Below, piece by piece: positions 27,097 through 36,625 of a stretch of DNA of 64,000 bases (its first letter is position 1; every line of letters begins with the position of its first letter). The notes under the pieces were generated by a model, which worked only from the letters and a program-made list of their open reading frames with translations, had not been told where the DNA came from and did not search any database. Where the stretch lies: contig NZ_OY776411.1 in NCBI RefSeq assembly GCF_963675585.1, positions 191,001-255,000 of the forward strand, read 5' to 3'. Origin of the DNA: an uncultured Draconibacterium sp. (lineage in GTDB: Bacteria > Bacteroidota > Bacteroidia > Bacteroidales > Prolixibacteraceae). Made by a program: the position numbers and the translations under genes.

Positions 27097-28398
27097 TTAA
27101 AAAATTAGTTCGGTAAAAATAAAAATTACAATTATTCCGAAAGAATACAATGTGTAATTTCGGATGGAAAGGTACTCGGAAAGCTGAATATTTAACTTGC
27201 GCCGCACAAGTACTACCAGGTAAATTTTTTCGAAAAGATAGGCAACGAATGTAGCCATTGCAATTCCAGCTATTCCCCAAAACTGCACAAACACCAGACT
27301 CAGAACTACATTTAAAACCAATTCGAGAAAAGATGCCGATAGTATTGGCTTCGAAATTTTTAAACCGTTTAAAATGGTTTGTGGCATTAACAACCTGCTT
27401 ATCACCAACAAAAGATAAATATTAAAGATGGTTGCACTTTCGGTAAAATCAGGATTAAACAAAACGGGGAAAACCGGTTTTGAAACGATCAGCAAGACTG
27501 CTGTAATCGGGAATAAAATCTGCATTAATTTCGACACACTTTTTTTTAATTGCCGCAGATTTTCATGTAAGTTTTCCTTGTTGGCAAAAGCCGGAAGCAT
27601 GGCACTGCTTAATGCATTTGCCAAAAGCATGGCCAGTGGAAGCTCCCGCGCACCGTAACGAAATACTGCAAAAGTCTCTTCATCGAATTTGGAGGTAACA
27701 ATAAAACCATCGACAAACTGTGCCGACCCGCTTAAAAGTGTTGCTGCAATTAGTGGTCCTCCCAAATTAAGGTGCTCTTTTACAAAATCTTTCGAAAAAC
27801 TAATTTCGCGTTTGGTTATAAAAACAATGCACAACCATACATATTTTAGCAGCGACGACAGCACCAAACCCTTTAAAACCAGTTGAATGCCATATCCAAA
27901 TAAAACGGGCAACACAACCAAAACAAATTGCAGAAAAAAGGAGAGCAAGCCATAAATTAGAATTGCCTTATTTTGTTTTTTAATGAGGTAATAATACTCT
28001 ACCAAATTAGCCGGCACGCCAACTACCACAAAAAGCAGAAGCAAGTTAATTTCCGGAATTGCCTTATCGTTTAATAAAAAGCCGGAGAAAAAAGGTTGCA
28101 AAAAGTACAACAGCAAAGCAGCCAGCACACTAAAAATCTGAATAACCACAAAGGCACTGAAAAAAGTTTTTTGCCCCGTGTTTTCCGTTTCCGACGAAAG
28201 AGGCAACAGCGCTTTTAGCAAACCATTCAACCAAAAAAAGCTGACAGCACCGGCGATAAATACAAAGGTTTCGTATTCGCCAATTGCTGTTTGAGTTAAT
28301 GTGGTTTTGGTAAAAACAATCCCAATTAAAATCAGGGTTGAGTAACGCAGCAATTGGAAAAACTGAAATGCAGAAATGGTATTTAAATACTTCTTCAC
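27097..28398 (-). CDS. Polysaccharide/oligosaccharide flippase family protein
   Basis: A 433-residue polytopic membrane protein with about 12 hydrophobic segments and a MATE/Wzx-like layout, consistent with the oligosaccharide flippase family that moves lipid-linked sugars across the inner membrane. Segments such as FFWLNGLLKALLPLSS and FRYGARELPLAMLLANALSS fit the family. No glycosyltransferase genes are near, which is unusual for a capsule or O-antigen flippase; it sits with an AlkD-like gene instead. The substrate cannot be inferred. Confidence 0.75.
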   Translation of the reverse strand: MKKYLNTISAFQFFQLLRYSTLILIGIVFTKTTLTQTAIGEYETFVFIAGAVSFFWLNGLLKALLPLSSETENTGQKTFFSAFVVIQIFSVLAALLLYFLQPFFSGFLLNDKAIPEINLLLLFVVVGVPANLVEYYYLIKKQNKAILIYGLLSFFLQFVLVVLPVLFGYGIQLVLKGLVLSSLLKYVWLCIVFITKREISFSKDFVKEHLNLGGPLIAATLLSGSAQFVDGFIVTSKFDEETFAVFRYGARELPLAMLLANALSSAMLPAFANKENLHENLRQLKKSVSKLMQILFPITAVLLIVSKPVFPVLFNPDFTESATIFNIYLLLVISRLLMPQTILNGLKISKPILSASFLELVLNVVLSLVFVQFWGIAGIAMATFVAYLFEKIYLVVLVRRKLNIQLSEYLSIRNYTLYSFGIIVIFIFTELIF

Positions 28399-28595
28399 AA
28401 ATTGAATTTGGTTCTAAAATTATAAAAATTGAGGAAGAAGAATCTTTTCGGATTAAAAATGAAAATTAAATTCGCATACTCAGTTTGCATACAACTGAAT
28501 TAATAGAAAAACAAAACAGCCATTAACAAACCTACCCATCTTATTTAAAACCACTTACAAAACCCACAACAGCATAAAAAATCCAATTCTTTCGA

Positions 28596-28626
28596 TTTGA
28601 TTGAGCCACATTTTAAATTATATTTG
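28596..28626 (+). promoter_or_regulatory. Bacteroidota-type promoter for AI-2E family gene
   Basis: TTTG (28596-28599) and TATATTTG (28619-28626) are 19 bases apart. The ATG follows 14 bases after the -7 box. The rest of the 242-bp divergent gap shows nothing else I can support. Confidence 0.75.
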
Positions 28627-28640
28627 TTAAAACTGGAAAA

Positions 28641-29765
28641 ATGATTCAACTGAAAGGGTGGACACGTAACACACTATTGGCGCTCGGATTTCTGTTTATC
28701 GCTTTTTTACTTTGGTATTTTAGTGCAATAGTTACCTATATTTTAATTTCAGTTGTTTTATCATTTATTGGCAGGCCATTAATTCGCTGGCTTTTAATGG
28801 TGAAATACAAAAGTTTCCGAATTCCGAAAGGTTTGGCCGCATTTATCACATTAATTACAATCTGGATCGTCTTCATTAGTTTCTTTCGTTTTATAATTCC
28901 GCTGTTGATCAGCGAATTGGAAACACTTTCAAAAATCGACTTCACGTTGGTACTCGATTCAATAGAAGAACCTTTGTTGCGCCTTTCTCAGATCTTTAAC
29001 AAAGATCCTCTTCCAATCAGAGATCAGAATTTTCTGAATATTATGACCGAAAATCTGGGTGCTAAAATAGATTTTTCGCAGGTATCGAACTGGTTTGGAC
29101 TTGTGGCCGGAACAATCGGAGAATTGCTTGTCGCATTCTTTTCGGTATCTTTTATTACGTTTTTCTTTTTAAAAGACGAAACCATGTTTCGCGAGTTTAT
29201 TATTCTGTTGGTGCCCACAAATGTTGAAACAAAAGTAATTCACATACTCGACTCCATCTCCTTTTTGCTTCGCCGTTATTTTATCGGCCTGGTGTTCGAA
29301 GTGTTTATGGTAATGTTGCTCGATACCATTGGTTTAACAATAGTAGGAATTGCATTTGAACATGCCGTTGTAATTGCACTGTTTTGCGGACTGTTTAACG
29401 TAATTCCCTACCTCGGCCCCTGGATGGGAGCCGCACTTGGATTGCTAATTGGAGCTGCACTGCACATAAATGCAGATTTTATGTCTGTAACACTTCCTTT
29501 ACTTGGTTGGATGACATTGGTTTTTGCGTTGGTTCAGGTAGCCGACAACATTCTGTTTCAGCCACTAATTTATTCAAGCAGTGTTAAGGCTCATCCGCTC
29601 GAAATTTTTCTGGTAATACTGGCTGCCGGAAGTATGGCTGGTATAATCGGTATGATTCTGGCTATTCCGGTTTACACAATTGTTCGGGTAATAGCGAAAG
29701 AGTTTTTCGACAATATGAAAATAGTTCGAAAAATCACAAAAAATTTAAAACACGAAGAAGTCTGA
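28641..29765 (+). CDS. AI-2E family transporter
   Basis: A 374-residue membrane protein of the AI-2E transporter family (TqsA/PerM/YtvI-like). Two or three hydrophobic segments open the protein (TLLALGFLFIAFLLWYF), a soluble amphipathic middle follows, and a C-terminal cluster of segments carries the conserved GLFNVIPYLGPWMGAALG and DNILFQPLIYSSSVKAHPL motifs. Members transport autoinducer-2, cations or other small molecules; specificity is not predictable. It has its own promoter and is monocistronic as far as can be seen. Confidence 0.92.
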   Translation: MIQLKGWTRNTLLALGFLFIAFLLWYFSAIVTYILISVVLSFIGRPLIRWLLMVKYKSFRIPKGLAAFITLITIWIVFISFFRFIIPLLISELETLSKIDFTLVLDSIEEPLLRLSQIFNKDPLPIRDQNFLNIMTENLGAKIDFSQVSNWFGLVAGTIGELLVAFFSVSFITFFFLKDETMFREFIILLVPTNVETKVIHILDSISFLLRRYFIGLVFEVFMVMLLDTIGLTIVGIAFEHAVVIALFCGLFNVIPYLGPWMGAALGLLIGAALHINADFMSVTLPLLGWMTLVFALVQVADNILFQPLIYSSSVKAHPLEIFLVILAAGSMAGIIGMILAIPVYTIVRVIAKEFFDNMKIVRKITKNLKHEEV

Positions 29766-29981
29766 ATTTATTGGTCATTTGTTTACAAACAGAGCCCCAC
29801 TTTCCGCTAACAATCTGATATAAATACAATTAATATCTCATAATTAACTCAACTTCAAAGCAGAGAAACTACTTTTTGTCGCAAATATTTTGTAATATTA
29901 ATAGAACTTTAGTGCCAGCTTATTGTTAAGGAGAATAAATCTAAATAAGAAGGCCTTTGTTTTACTACTAAACTAAACAGA

Positions 29982-31142
29982 ATGAGAGAATACTTCCTGG
30001 GGGGAAACTTTAAGGCAAAAAGATCTATTTTCCTTTCCCTGCTTGTTTTTGTTGCTTGTTTTATTTTATCAACTAACGTTTATGCCGAAACAAATGAATC
30101 TGTTGTTTCCGACGGCCATTCACATGAAGACATCGCTCGTGGAGAACGTTTTTTTAAGGGATTGCTTCCTTTTGACAGAAAATATTCTTCCTGTGTTTCG
30201 TGCCACAATTTAAAACAAGTTGACACATTAAACTGGAATCCATCGGCAATGGACATTGCCATGAAATTTGTAAACAAAGATTACGAGAGTTTTCAGTCTT
30301 CAGTATTAAATCCGTCAGGCAAAAAGATGGAAGCTTCGCATGTTAATTTCAACATTGCCGAAGAAGATTTAAAAACCGTAAAAGTATATTTAGATGATCT
30401 GGCTCACCACGGAACTCATCCTGTTAAGCCAACTTTTAACAACTTAATTCTATTTCTGTTTCTTGGATTATTGATTACCTGGGCAGTTATAGAACTTATC
30501 TTTTTAAAGAAAATTAAACTCAAATTTATTCCGGTTCTTATTCTTTTAGGCGCTTTTGGCTGGCAGGTAAATATGATTGTTACCGATGCTATCCGCTTAA
30601 GTCGTCAACAGGATTATGCTCCCGACCAACCCATAAAATTTTCGCACAAAGTACATGCCGGCGATAACGGTATTGATTGTTTGTATTGCCACACTACTGC
30701 TGAGCAAGGCAAATCGGCCGGAATTCCGGCAACCAACCTGTGTATGAATTGCCACGTAATAATTCGGGAAGGAACAAACAGCGGAAAATTTGAAATTGCC
30801 AAAGTAGTGGATGCCGCCGAAAATGGTAAACCGGTTGAATGGAACCGCATTCATAATTTGCCTGACCATGTATTTTTCAGTCATGCAGTGCACGTTGGCT
30901 CGGGAAAACTCGACTGCGCTCAATGCCACGGTGCTGTGGAAGAAATGGATATCATGCGACAAGAGAGCGAACTATCGATGGGATGGTGTATCAACTGTCA
31001 CCGCGACACTGAAGTTGACATTATGAACAATGGATATTACCAACACCATGTAGAATTGCAAAAAGAATTACAATCCGGAGAACGCGATAAAGTTACAGCA
31101 AACGACGTGGGAGCCAACGACTGCATGCGTTGCCACTACTAG
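29982..31142 (+). CDS. actA: Alternative complex III subunit ActA, multiheme cytochrome c
   Basis: ActA is the multiheme cytochrome c of alternative complex III, which oxidises menaquinol and reduces a periplasmic acceptor. The 386-residue product has a signal sequence (SIFLSLLVFVACFILSTNVYA), an N-terminal domain with one heme site (CVSCH, residue about 71), two membrane segments (about 150-195), and a C-terminal region with five more sites: CLYCH, CMNCH, CAQCH, CINCH and CMRCH at the very end. Six sites are thus present; the C-terminal five correspond to the known pentaheme unit. First gene of the act operon, 216 bp after the preceding gene; no convincing promoter was found. Confidence 0.93.
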   Translation: MREYFLGGNFKAKRSIFLSLLVFVACFILSTNVYAETNESVVSDGHSHEDIARGERFFKGLLPFDRKYSSCVSCHNLKQVDTLNWNPSAMDIAMKFVNKDYESFQSSVLNPSGKKMEASHVNFNIAEEDLKTVKVYLDDLAHHGTHPVKPTFNNLILFLFLGLLITWAVIELIFLKKIKLKFIPVLILLGAFGWQVNMIVTDAIRLSRQQDYAPDQPIKFSHKVHAGDNGIDCLYCHTTAEQGKSAGIPATNLCMNCHVIIREGTNSGKFEIAKVVDAAENGKPVEWNRIHNLPDHVFFSHAVHVGSGKLDCAQCHGAVEEMDIMRQESELSMGWCINCHRDTEVDIMNNGYYQHHVELQKELQSGERDKVTANDVGANDCMRCHY

Positions 31143-31186
31143 TTTAGAGTTAAAAGTTCGGAGATAAAAGAAGAATCAAACTGACT

Positions 31187-34129
31187 ATGACAAAATATTG
31201 GAGAAGTTTAGACGAATTAAATAATCCGGTGGAGTTTAAAAAGAATGAAATTAAACTTGAACTGGATGCCAAACGTGCCGTTTTAAAAAAAGCTTCCGGC
31301 TCGTCGCGACGCGATTTTCTGAAAACATTTGGTTTTAGTGTTGCTGCAGCAGCGGTAGTTGCCAGTTGTAAACGCCCGATTGATAAAGCAATACCTTATC
31401 TGGTTAAACCGGAAGAGGTAACTCCCGGAATGGCAAACTACTACGCCTCATCGTATTTCGAAGGAAATGAGTATTGTAGCATTTTGGTAAAAGTACGCGA
31501 CGGACGCCCCATTAAGATTGAAGGGAATAATCTTTCCTCTATTTCGCAGCAGGGAACTTCGGCCCGGGTGCAGGCTTCGGTATTAAATTTATACGACGAT
31601 GCCCGTTTTAAAACGCCGCTAAAAAGAGGTGAAGCCACAAGCTGGGAAGAAATCGACAGTTATATTTCAAAAAAATTAACGCAGTTAAATGCCGATAACA
31701 AAAAAGTAGTTTTACTTTCTTCTACACTTATTTCTCCTACAACAAAAAAAGCAATTGCCGATTTTCAAACACGATTCCCCAATGTTGAAGTGGTTCAATA
31801 CGATGCTGTTTCGGCAAGTGGTATTTTAAAGGCAAACGAACTGTCCTTTGGGAAAGCAATTATTCCTGATTATCGTTTTGAAAAAGCCAAAGTAATCGTA
31901 AGTTTTGGAGCTGATTTTCTGGGAACCTGGCTTTCTTCTACTGAATATACCAAAGCTTATTCTGCAGGACGCAGGATTTTGCAAAAGGACGATAAAATGA
32001 ACCGTCATTATCAGTTTGAAACGGGAATGACGCTGACAGGATCGAATGCCGACGTTCGTTTTCCGATAAAACCATCGGAAGAAAAAACAATATTAACCGC
32101 CTTATTTTACCAGCTTCAACAAGCCAAAGGAATGATGACCATTGCAGCTCCGGGAAGTCCGGTTGATGTAAAAGGGCTGGTTGAAGATTTACTGGACAAC
32201 GAAGGCAATTCGCTGGTTGTTTCGGGCAGCAACGATGTGAATACACAGTTAATTGTAAATGCCATTAACAACCTGCTTGGAAATTATGACTCTACAATTT
32301 CACTCGATAAAACATTAAACACCAATCAGGGAATCGACGATAATTTTGAAAACTTGTTGTCGGAATTAAAAAGCAAAAAGGTAAGCGGCATTTTATGCTG
32401 GGGAGTAAATCCTGTTTACAACCACCCCAAAGGCCAGGAAATTAAAGAACTAATTTCGGGAGCCGAACTTTCTGTTTCGTTCGCCGACAGAAACGACGAA
32501 ACAACAGCTGCATGTCATTGGGTTTGCCCCGAGCCACATTATTTGGAAGCGTGGAACGATGCAGAACCAAAATCAGGTGTATTTAGTTTGGTACAACCTA
32601 CCATTTCAAAATTATTCGACAGCCGTCAGGCACAGGAGTCCTTATTAAAATGGGCAGGTGTTGAGTCTCCTGATTATTACGAATACTTAAAATCAAACTG
32701 GCAGAATAATTTTACAGGATTGCAGACCGAATTTGCAGACGCCCGGATTTTCTGGAATGATGTGTTACAAAAAGGAGTTTTTGAAGTTGAATCAGAAAAC
32801 CAGGATTCTTTTGCTTATTCCGAAAATGGATTAGATGCTGCTATCTCACTTTCAAGCGAAAATCCAGGTGGTTGGGAAGTAGCCTTTTACCAAAGTGTTG
32901 CTTTGGCCGATGGTAATTTTGCCAACAATCCATGGTTGCAGGAATTACCTGATCCAATTGCAAAAATAAGCTGGGATAACTTTGCTGCTGTTCCGGTAAA
33001 ATGGGCGGAAGAAAATGGCCTCCAGAATGAATCGATGATTACAATAAATGGTGTTGAGTTACCCGTTTATATTCAGCCCGGACAAGCTCCCGACACCATT
33101 TCAGTTGCGCTGGGTTATGGCCGCGAAATTGCCGGAAAAGTAGGTGATGGTGTTGGTAAAAATATGTATGCCCTTTCGACAATTGAGAGTGGCTCCAAAA
33201 AATTATGGATTTCGAATGCTGATATAAAAACAACAGCAAAAACTTTCGAACTGGCGCTGTCGCAAACACATCATTCGATGGAAGGGCGCCCAATTGTTCG
33301 CGAAACAACATTTGACGAGTGGCAATTGGATCCGGCAGCTGGAAACGAACTAAAAGAGGAACACGAAAAACATGATGTATCGCTTTACCCGGAACCTGAA
33401 TTTAAAGGGCACCACTGGGGAATGGCAGTTGATTTATCGTCGTGTATCGGCTGCGGAAACTGCTCGGTTTCGTGCCAGGCCGAAAACAATGTGCAGGTAA
33501 TTGGGAAAGAGCAGGTGCGTAACCGCAGAATAATGCACTGGATTCGTATCGACCGTTATTTTACTAACGATGCTGAAAACCCGGAAGTGTATCACCAACC
33601 GGTAATGTGCCAGCACTGCGACAATGCTCCATGCGAAAACGTTTGCCCGGTTTCGGCCACACCGCACAGCGACGAAGGATTAAATCAGATGGCCTATAAC
33701 CGTTGCGTGGGAACAAAATATTGTGTAAACAACTGTCCATACAAAGTGCGTCGTTTTAACTGGTTCCAGTACGTACAAAATCCCGAATTCGATTATGCTT
33801 CAAACAGCGATTTGGGCAGAATGGTTTTAAATCCTGACGTAACGGTTCGCTCCCGTGGAGTTGTTGAGAAATGTTCGTTCTGTGTTCAACGTATTCAGGA
33901 GAAAAAAGCAGAAGCTCGCGTTGCAGGACGTAAAATCGAGGATGGAGAAATACAACCAGCTTGCGTTCAGTCCTGTCCTGCCGATGCTCTTGTATTTGGC
34001 GATTTAAAAGATCCGAACAGTAAAATTTCGAAATATTTTAAAAACGAACGGAATTATCATTTGCTGGAAGAGCTGCACACGCTGCCTTCAGTGGGATATT
34101 TAACCAAAGTAAGAAATAAAAAAGCATAA
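31187..34129 (+). CDS. actB: Alternative complex III subunit ActB, Fe-S molybdopterin-like protein
   Basis: ActB is the large periplasmic iron-sulfur subunit. The 980-residue product has a Tat-type signal (SSRRDFLKTFGFSVAAAAVV) set in from the N-terminus, as in the TAT-variant family, then a molybdopterin-oxidoreductase-like domain, which in this complex is known to lack the cofactor, and a C-terminal ferredoxin-like domain. The latter shows four Cys groups: CIGCGNCSVSC, CQHCDNAPCENVC, CVGTKYCVNNC and CSFCVQRIQ with CVQSCPADA. Six bases separate it from actC. Confidence 0.95.
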   Translation: MTKYWRSLDELNNPVEFKKNEIKLELDAKRAVLKKASGSSRRDFLKTFGFSVAAAAVVASCKRPIDKAIPYLVKPEEVTPGMANYYASSYFEGNEYCSILVKVRDGRPIKIEGNNLSSISQQGTSARVQASVLNLYDDARFKTPLKRGEATSWEEIDSYISKKLTQLNADNKKVVLLSSTLISPTTKKAIADFQTRFPNVEVVQYDAVSASGILKANELSFGKAIIPDYRFEKAKVIVSFGADFLGTWLSSTEYTKAYSAGRRILQKDDKMNRHYQFETGMTLTGSNADVRFPIKPSEEKTILTALFYQLQQAKGMMTIAAPGSPVDVKGLVEDLLDNEGNSLVVSGSNDVNTQLIVNAINNLLGNYDSTISLDKTLNTNQGIDDNFENLLSELKSKKVSGILCWGVNPVYNHPKGQEIKELISGAELSVSFADRNDETTAACHWVCPEPHYLEAWNDAEPKSGVFSLVQPTISKLFDSRQAQESLLKWAGVESPDYYEYLKSNWQNNFTGLQTEFADARIFWNDVLQKGVFEVESENQDSFAYSENGLDAAISLSSENPGGWEVAFYQSVALADGNFANNPWLQELPDPIAKISWDNFAAVPVKWAEENGLQNESMITINGVELPVYIQPGQAPDTISVALGYGREIAGKVGDGVGKNMYALSTIESGSKKLWISNADIKTTAKTFELALSQTHHSMEGRPIVRETTFDEWQLDPAAGNELKEEHEKHDVSLYPEPEFKGHHWGMAVDLSSCIGCGNCSVSCQAENNVQVIGKEQVRNRRIMHWIRIDRYFTNDAENPEVYHQPVMCQHCDNAPCENVCPVSATPHSDEGLNQMAYNRCVGTKYCVNNCPYKVRRFNWFQYVQNPEFDYASNSDLGRMVLNPDVTVRSRGVVEKCSFCVQRIQEKKAEARVAGRKIEDGEIQPACVQSCPADALVFGDLKDPNSKISKYFKNERNYHLLEELHTLPSVGYLTKVRNKKA

Positions 34130-34135
34130 AAGCCT

Positions 34136-35521
34136 ATGTATAATTCAGCGGTAAGGGGAAGATTAATTGATGGCGATAAGAGCTTAGGCCAGATATCGCA
34201 GGAAATTATTAAACCCATTCATGCAAAAACACCACTTTGGTGGTATGCAGCCATGTTGGTCAGTCTTGGATTGTTTGGTTTCGGATTGTATTGTAAATAC
34301 ATTACCATTTCAACCGGAATTGGAACCTGGGGCGTTAACAACTCAGTTGCCTGGGGTTGGGCCATCATTAACTTTGTTTGGTGGATTGGTATTGGTCATG
34401 CCGGTACTGCGTTCTCCATTTTCCTGCTAATATTGAGGCAAAAATGGCGTACAGCAATTAACCGGGCTGCAGAAGCAATGACAGTTGTTGCTGTATTTTG
34501 TGCCAGTTTGTTCCCTTTGTTACATATGGGAAGACCGTGGTTATTTTTCTATATTTTTCCGTATCCAAACACAAGAGGACCGCTTTGGGTAAACTTTAAC
34601 TCACCACTATTCTGGGACTTTGTGGCAATTTCGGCTTACCTGCTTATTTCAGCCAGTTTTTGGTATTTCGGAATGGTACCTGATTTTGCGACCATCCGTG
34701 ATACGGCCAAATCGAAGATTAAAAAAGCAGTGTATGGTTTCTTCTCTTTCGGCTGGACCGGTTCGAGCAAAGAGTGGTTGCGATTTGAAGCTTTGAGTTT
34801 TGTACTTGGAGGAATTGCAGCCGTTTTGGTGGTTTCGGTTCACTCCATTGTATCAACCGACTTTGCTGTTTCGGTAAAACCCGGCTGGCATACAACTATT
34901 TTTCCACCGTATTTTGTGGTTGGAGCAATTTTCTCGGGATTTGCCATGGTACTCACGCTTGTGATTACAATGCGCGGATTATACAAAATGAATGATTTTA
35001 TTACCGATTCGCATGTTGATGCAGTTTGTCGTGTACTTATTTTTATTTCGCTAATTATGGGAACCGCCTATATGACAGAAATATTCATGGCCTGGTATTC
35101 CGGTTCTGATTACGAAACTTATCTGTTTTTCCGAACACGTCTATTTGGTGAATATGCCTACCAGTTCTGGATCATGTTTGTGGCGAACGCAGTAGTTCCA
35201 CAGTTGTTCTGGTTCAAAAAAATGCGCCGCAATATGTTTGTGGTATTTACCATCTCTATCATTATAAATATTGGAATGTGGTTCGAGCGTTATAACATTG
35301 TTGTTACATCGTTAAGCCGCGACTATCTTCCCTCGGGATGGGCACCTTACTCACCTACCTGGGTTGAAATAGGGTTCTTCATCGGAACACTGGGAATGTT
35401 TATCGCCGGGGTTCTGCTGTTCTTCCGCTTCATCCCGATGATTGCGATTTCGGAATTAAAAAGTGTGGCCAAATTTGATAAACCAAACAATGGAAAATTA
35501 AAAGCTACAAGTCATGAGTAA
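34136..35521 (+). CDS. actC: Alternative complex III subunit ActC, NrfD-like
   Basis: ActC is the NrfD/PsrC-like membrane subunit that forms the main quinol-binding site. The 461-residue product has about ten hydrophobic segments; WWYAAMLVSLGLFGFGLYCK, WGVNNSVAWGWAIINFVWW and GIGHAGTAFSIFLLILRQ are characteristic. It lies 6 bases after actB and its last 8 bases overlap the actD start, indicating tight coupling. ActF further down is its paralogue. Confidence 0.95.
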   Translation: MYNSAVRGRLIDGDKSLGQISQEIIKPIHAKTPLWWYAAMLVSLGLFGFGLYCKYITISTGIGTWGVNNSVAWGWAIINFVWWIGIGHAGTAFSIFLLILRQKWRTAINRAAEAMTVVAVFCASLFPLLHMGRPWLFFYIFPYPNTRGPLWVNFNSPLFWDFVAISAYLLISASFWYFGMVPDFATIRDTAKSKIKKAVYGFFSFGWTGSSKEWLRFEALSFVLGGIAAVLVVSVHSIVSTDFAVSVKPGWHTTIFPPYFVVGAIFSGFAMVLTLVITMRGLYKMNDFITDSHVDAVCRVLIFISLIMGTAYMTEIFMAWYSGSDYETYLFFRTRLFGEYAYQFWIMFVANAVVPQLFWFKKMRRNMFVVFTISIIINIGMWFERYNIVVTSLSRDYLPSGWAPYSPTWVEIGFFIGTLGMFIAGVLLFFRFIPMIAISELKSVAKFDKPNNGKLKATSHE

Positions 35522-36011
35522 AAATTATATCCTTGGCGTTTTTAACGATGAAGCAACCCTGGTTGATGCTTTCGAAAAAGTGAAAGAAAAAGGAATTCAG
35601 CCCGTTGAAGTGTACACTCCTTATCCGGTTCATGAAATTTTGGAAGGAATGCCCACCAGAACACGCATTACGCATGCTGCCTTTTTCTACGGGTTGCTTG
35701 CAGCAACCGGAATACTGAGCTTTCTGACGTATGCAGCTGTTATCGACTGGCCTCTTCAATATGGAGGAAAACCGTTTAACGCTTTTCCGTCGTTTATTGT
35801 GGTTACCATTGTTGCTACTATTTTATCAATCACCTTATTAACGCTTTTTACCTTTTCGGCACGTGCACAAATTTTCCCGGGAAAGAAACCGGAGATTTTC
35901 CACGAACGGGCTACCGACGATAAATTTGTTATGGTTATTGACAAAGAAAGTATGGGCGATAAAAGTAAAGACATTGAATCCATTATTTTGGAATTCGGAG
36001 AAATTGAATAA
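35514..36011 (+). CDS. actD: Alternative complex III subunit ActD (DUF3341)
   Basis: A 165-residue membrane subunit of the DUF3341 type: a cytoplasmic alpha/beta N-terminus (YILGVFNDEATLVDAFEKV, with the family motif VEVYTPYPVHEI), two transmembrane segments (about residues 61-82 and 96-118) and a short tail. In the solved complex ActD packs against ActC. The start overlaps actC by 8 bases. Confidence 0.93.
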   Translation: MSKNYILGVFNDEATLVDAFEKVKEKGIQPVEVYTPYPVHEILEGMPTRTRITHAAFFYGLLAATGILSFLTYAAVIDWPLQYGGKPFNAFPSFIVVTIVATILSITLLTLFTFSARAQIFPGKKPEIFHERATDDKFVMVIDKESMGDKSKDIESIILEFGEIE

Positions 36012-36031
36012 TTGTGACTAATTAAGATACT

Positions 36032-36607
36032 ATGAAGGTAGAAAAATACATACAAAAAGGACTGGGTTTTGCCTTTCTGCTTTTGACATTTGCCCTGATA
36101 TCGTCGTGCGATTTTAACCGAAGAACAACCGGCTACGAATATTTCGACGACATGGCTCACTCATCAGCTTATGAAAGCTACACCAAGAATCCAAACTTTT
36201 CTGACAATAAAACCATGCAACCTCCTGTGGCAGGTACCATTCCGCGTGGAAGTATTCCGTATGCATATCAAAAAACCGACGAAGACCGGGCTTTGGCTGC
36301 AGCAACGCTTGTAAACACATTGGAAGCAACAGCAGAGAATCTGCAACGCGGAAAAAGAATGTATGGCATTTATTGTTTGCAATGCCACGGCGAAAATGGA
36401 GATGGTAAAGGTTCGTTGTATGTAAATAAAAAATACCCTTATCCGCCGGCAAGTTTGTTGAGCGAAAAAATGATGGCTAATCCGGATGCCGATATTTTTC
36501 ATGTAATAACGGTTGGCCACGGAATTATGGCCGAACACGGATCGATGATACGCTCGGAAGACCGCTGGAAAATTGCGATGTATATTAAAAACGAATTACA
36601 GAAATAG
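36032..36607 (+). CDS. actE: Alternative complex III subunit ActE, monoheme cytochrome c lipoprotein
   Basis: ActE is a lipid-anchored monoheme cytochrome c on the periplasmic face of the complex. The 191-residue product has a lipoprotein signal ending in LISSC (Cys at about residue 28), a region that packs on the complex (PVAGTIPRGSIPYAYQKT), and a cytochrome c domain with one heme site CLQCHGENGDGKGSLY and the distal Met in GIMAEHGSMI. It lies 20 bases after actD. Confidence 0.94.
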   Translation: MKVEKYIQKGLGFAFLLLTFALISSCDFNRRTTGYEYFDDMAHSSAYESYTKNPNFSDNKTMQPPVAGTIPRGSIPYAYQKTDEDRALAAATLVNTLEATAENLQRGKRMYGIYCLQCHGENGDGKGSLYVNKKYPYPPASLLSEKMMANPDADIFHVITVGHGIMAEHGSMIRSEDRWKIAMYIKNELQK

Positions 36608-36625
36608 ATTTCAAAACAGTCTGAT

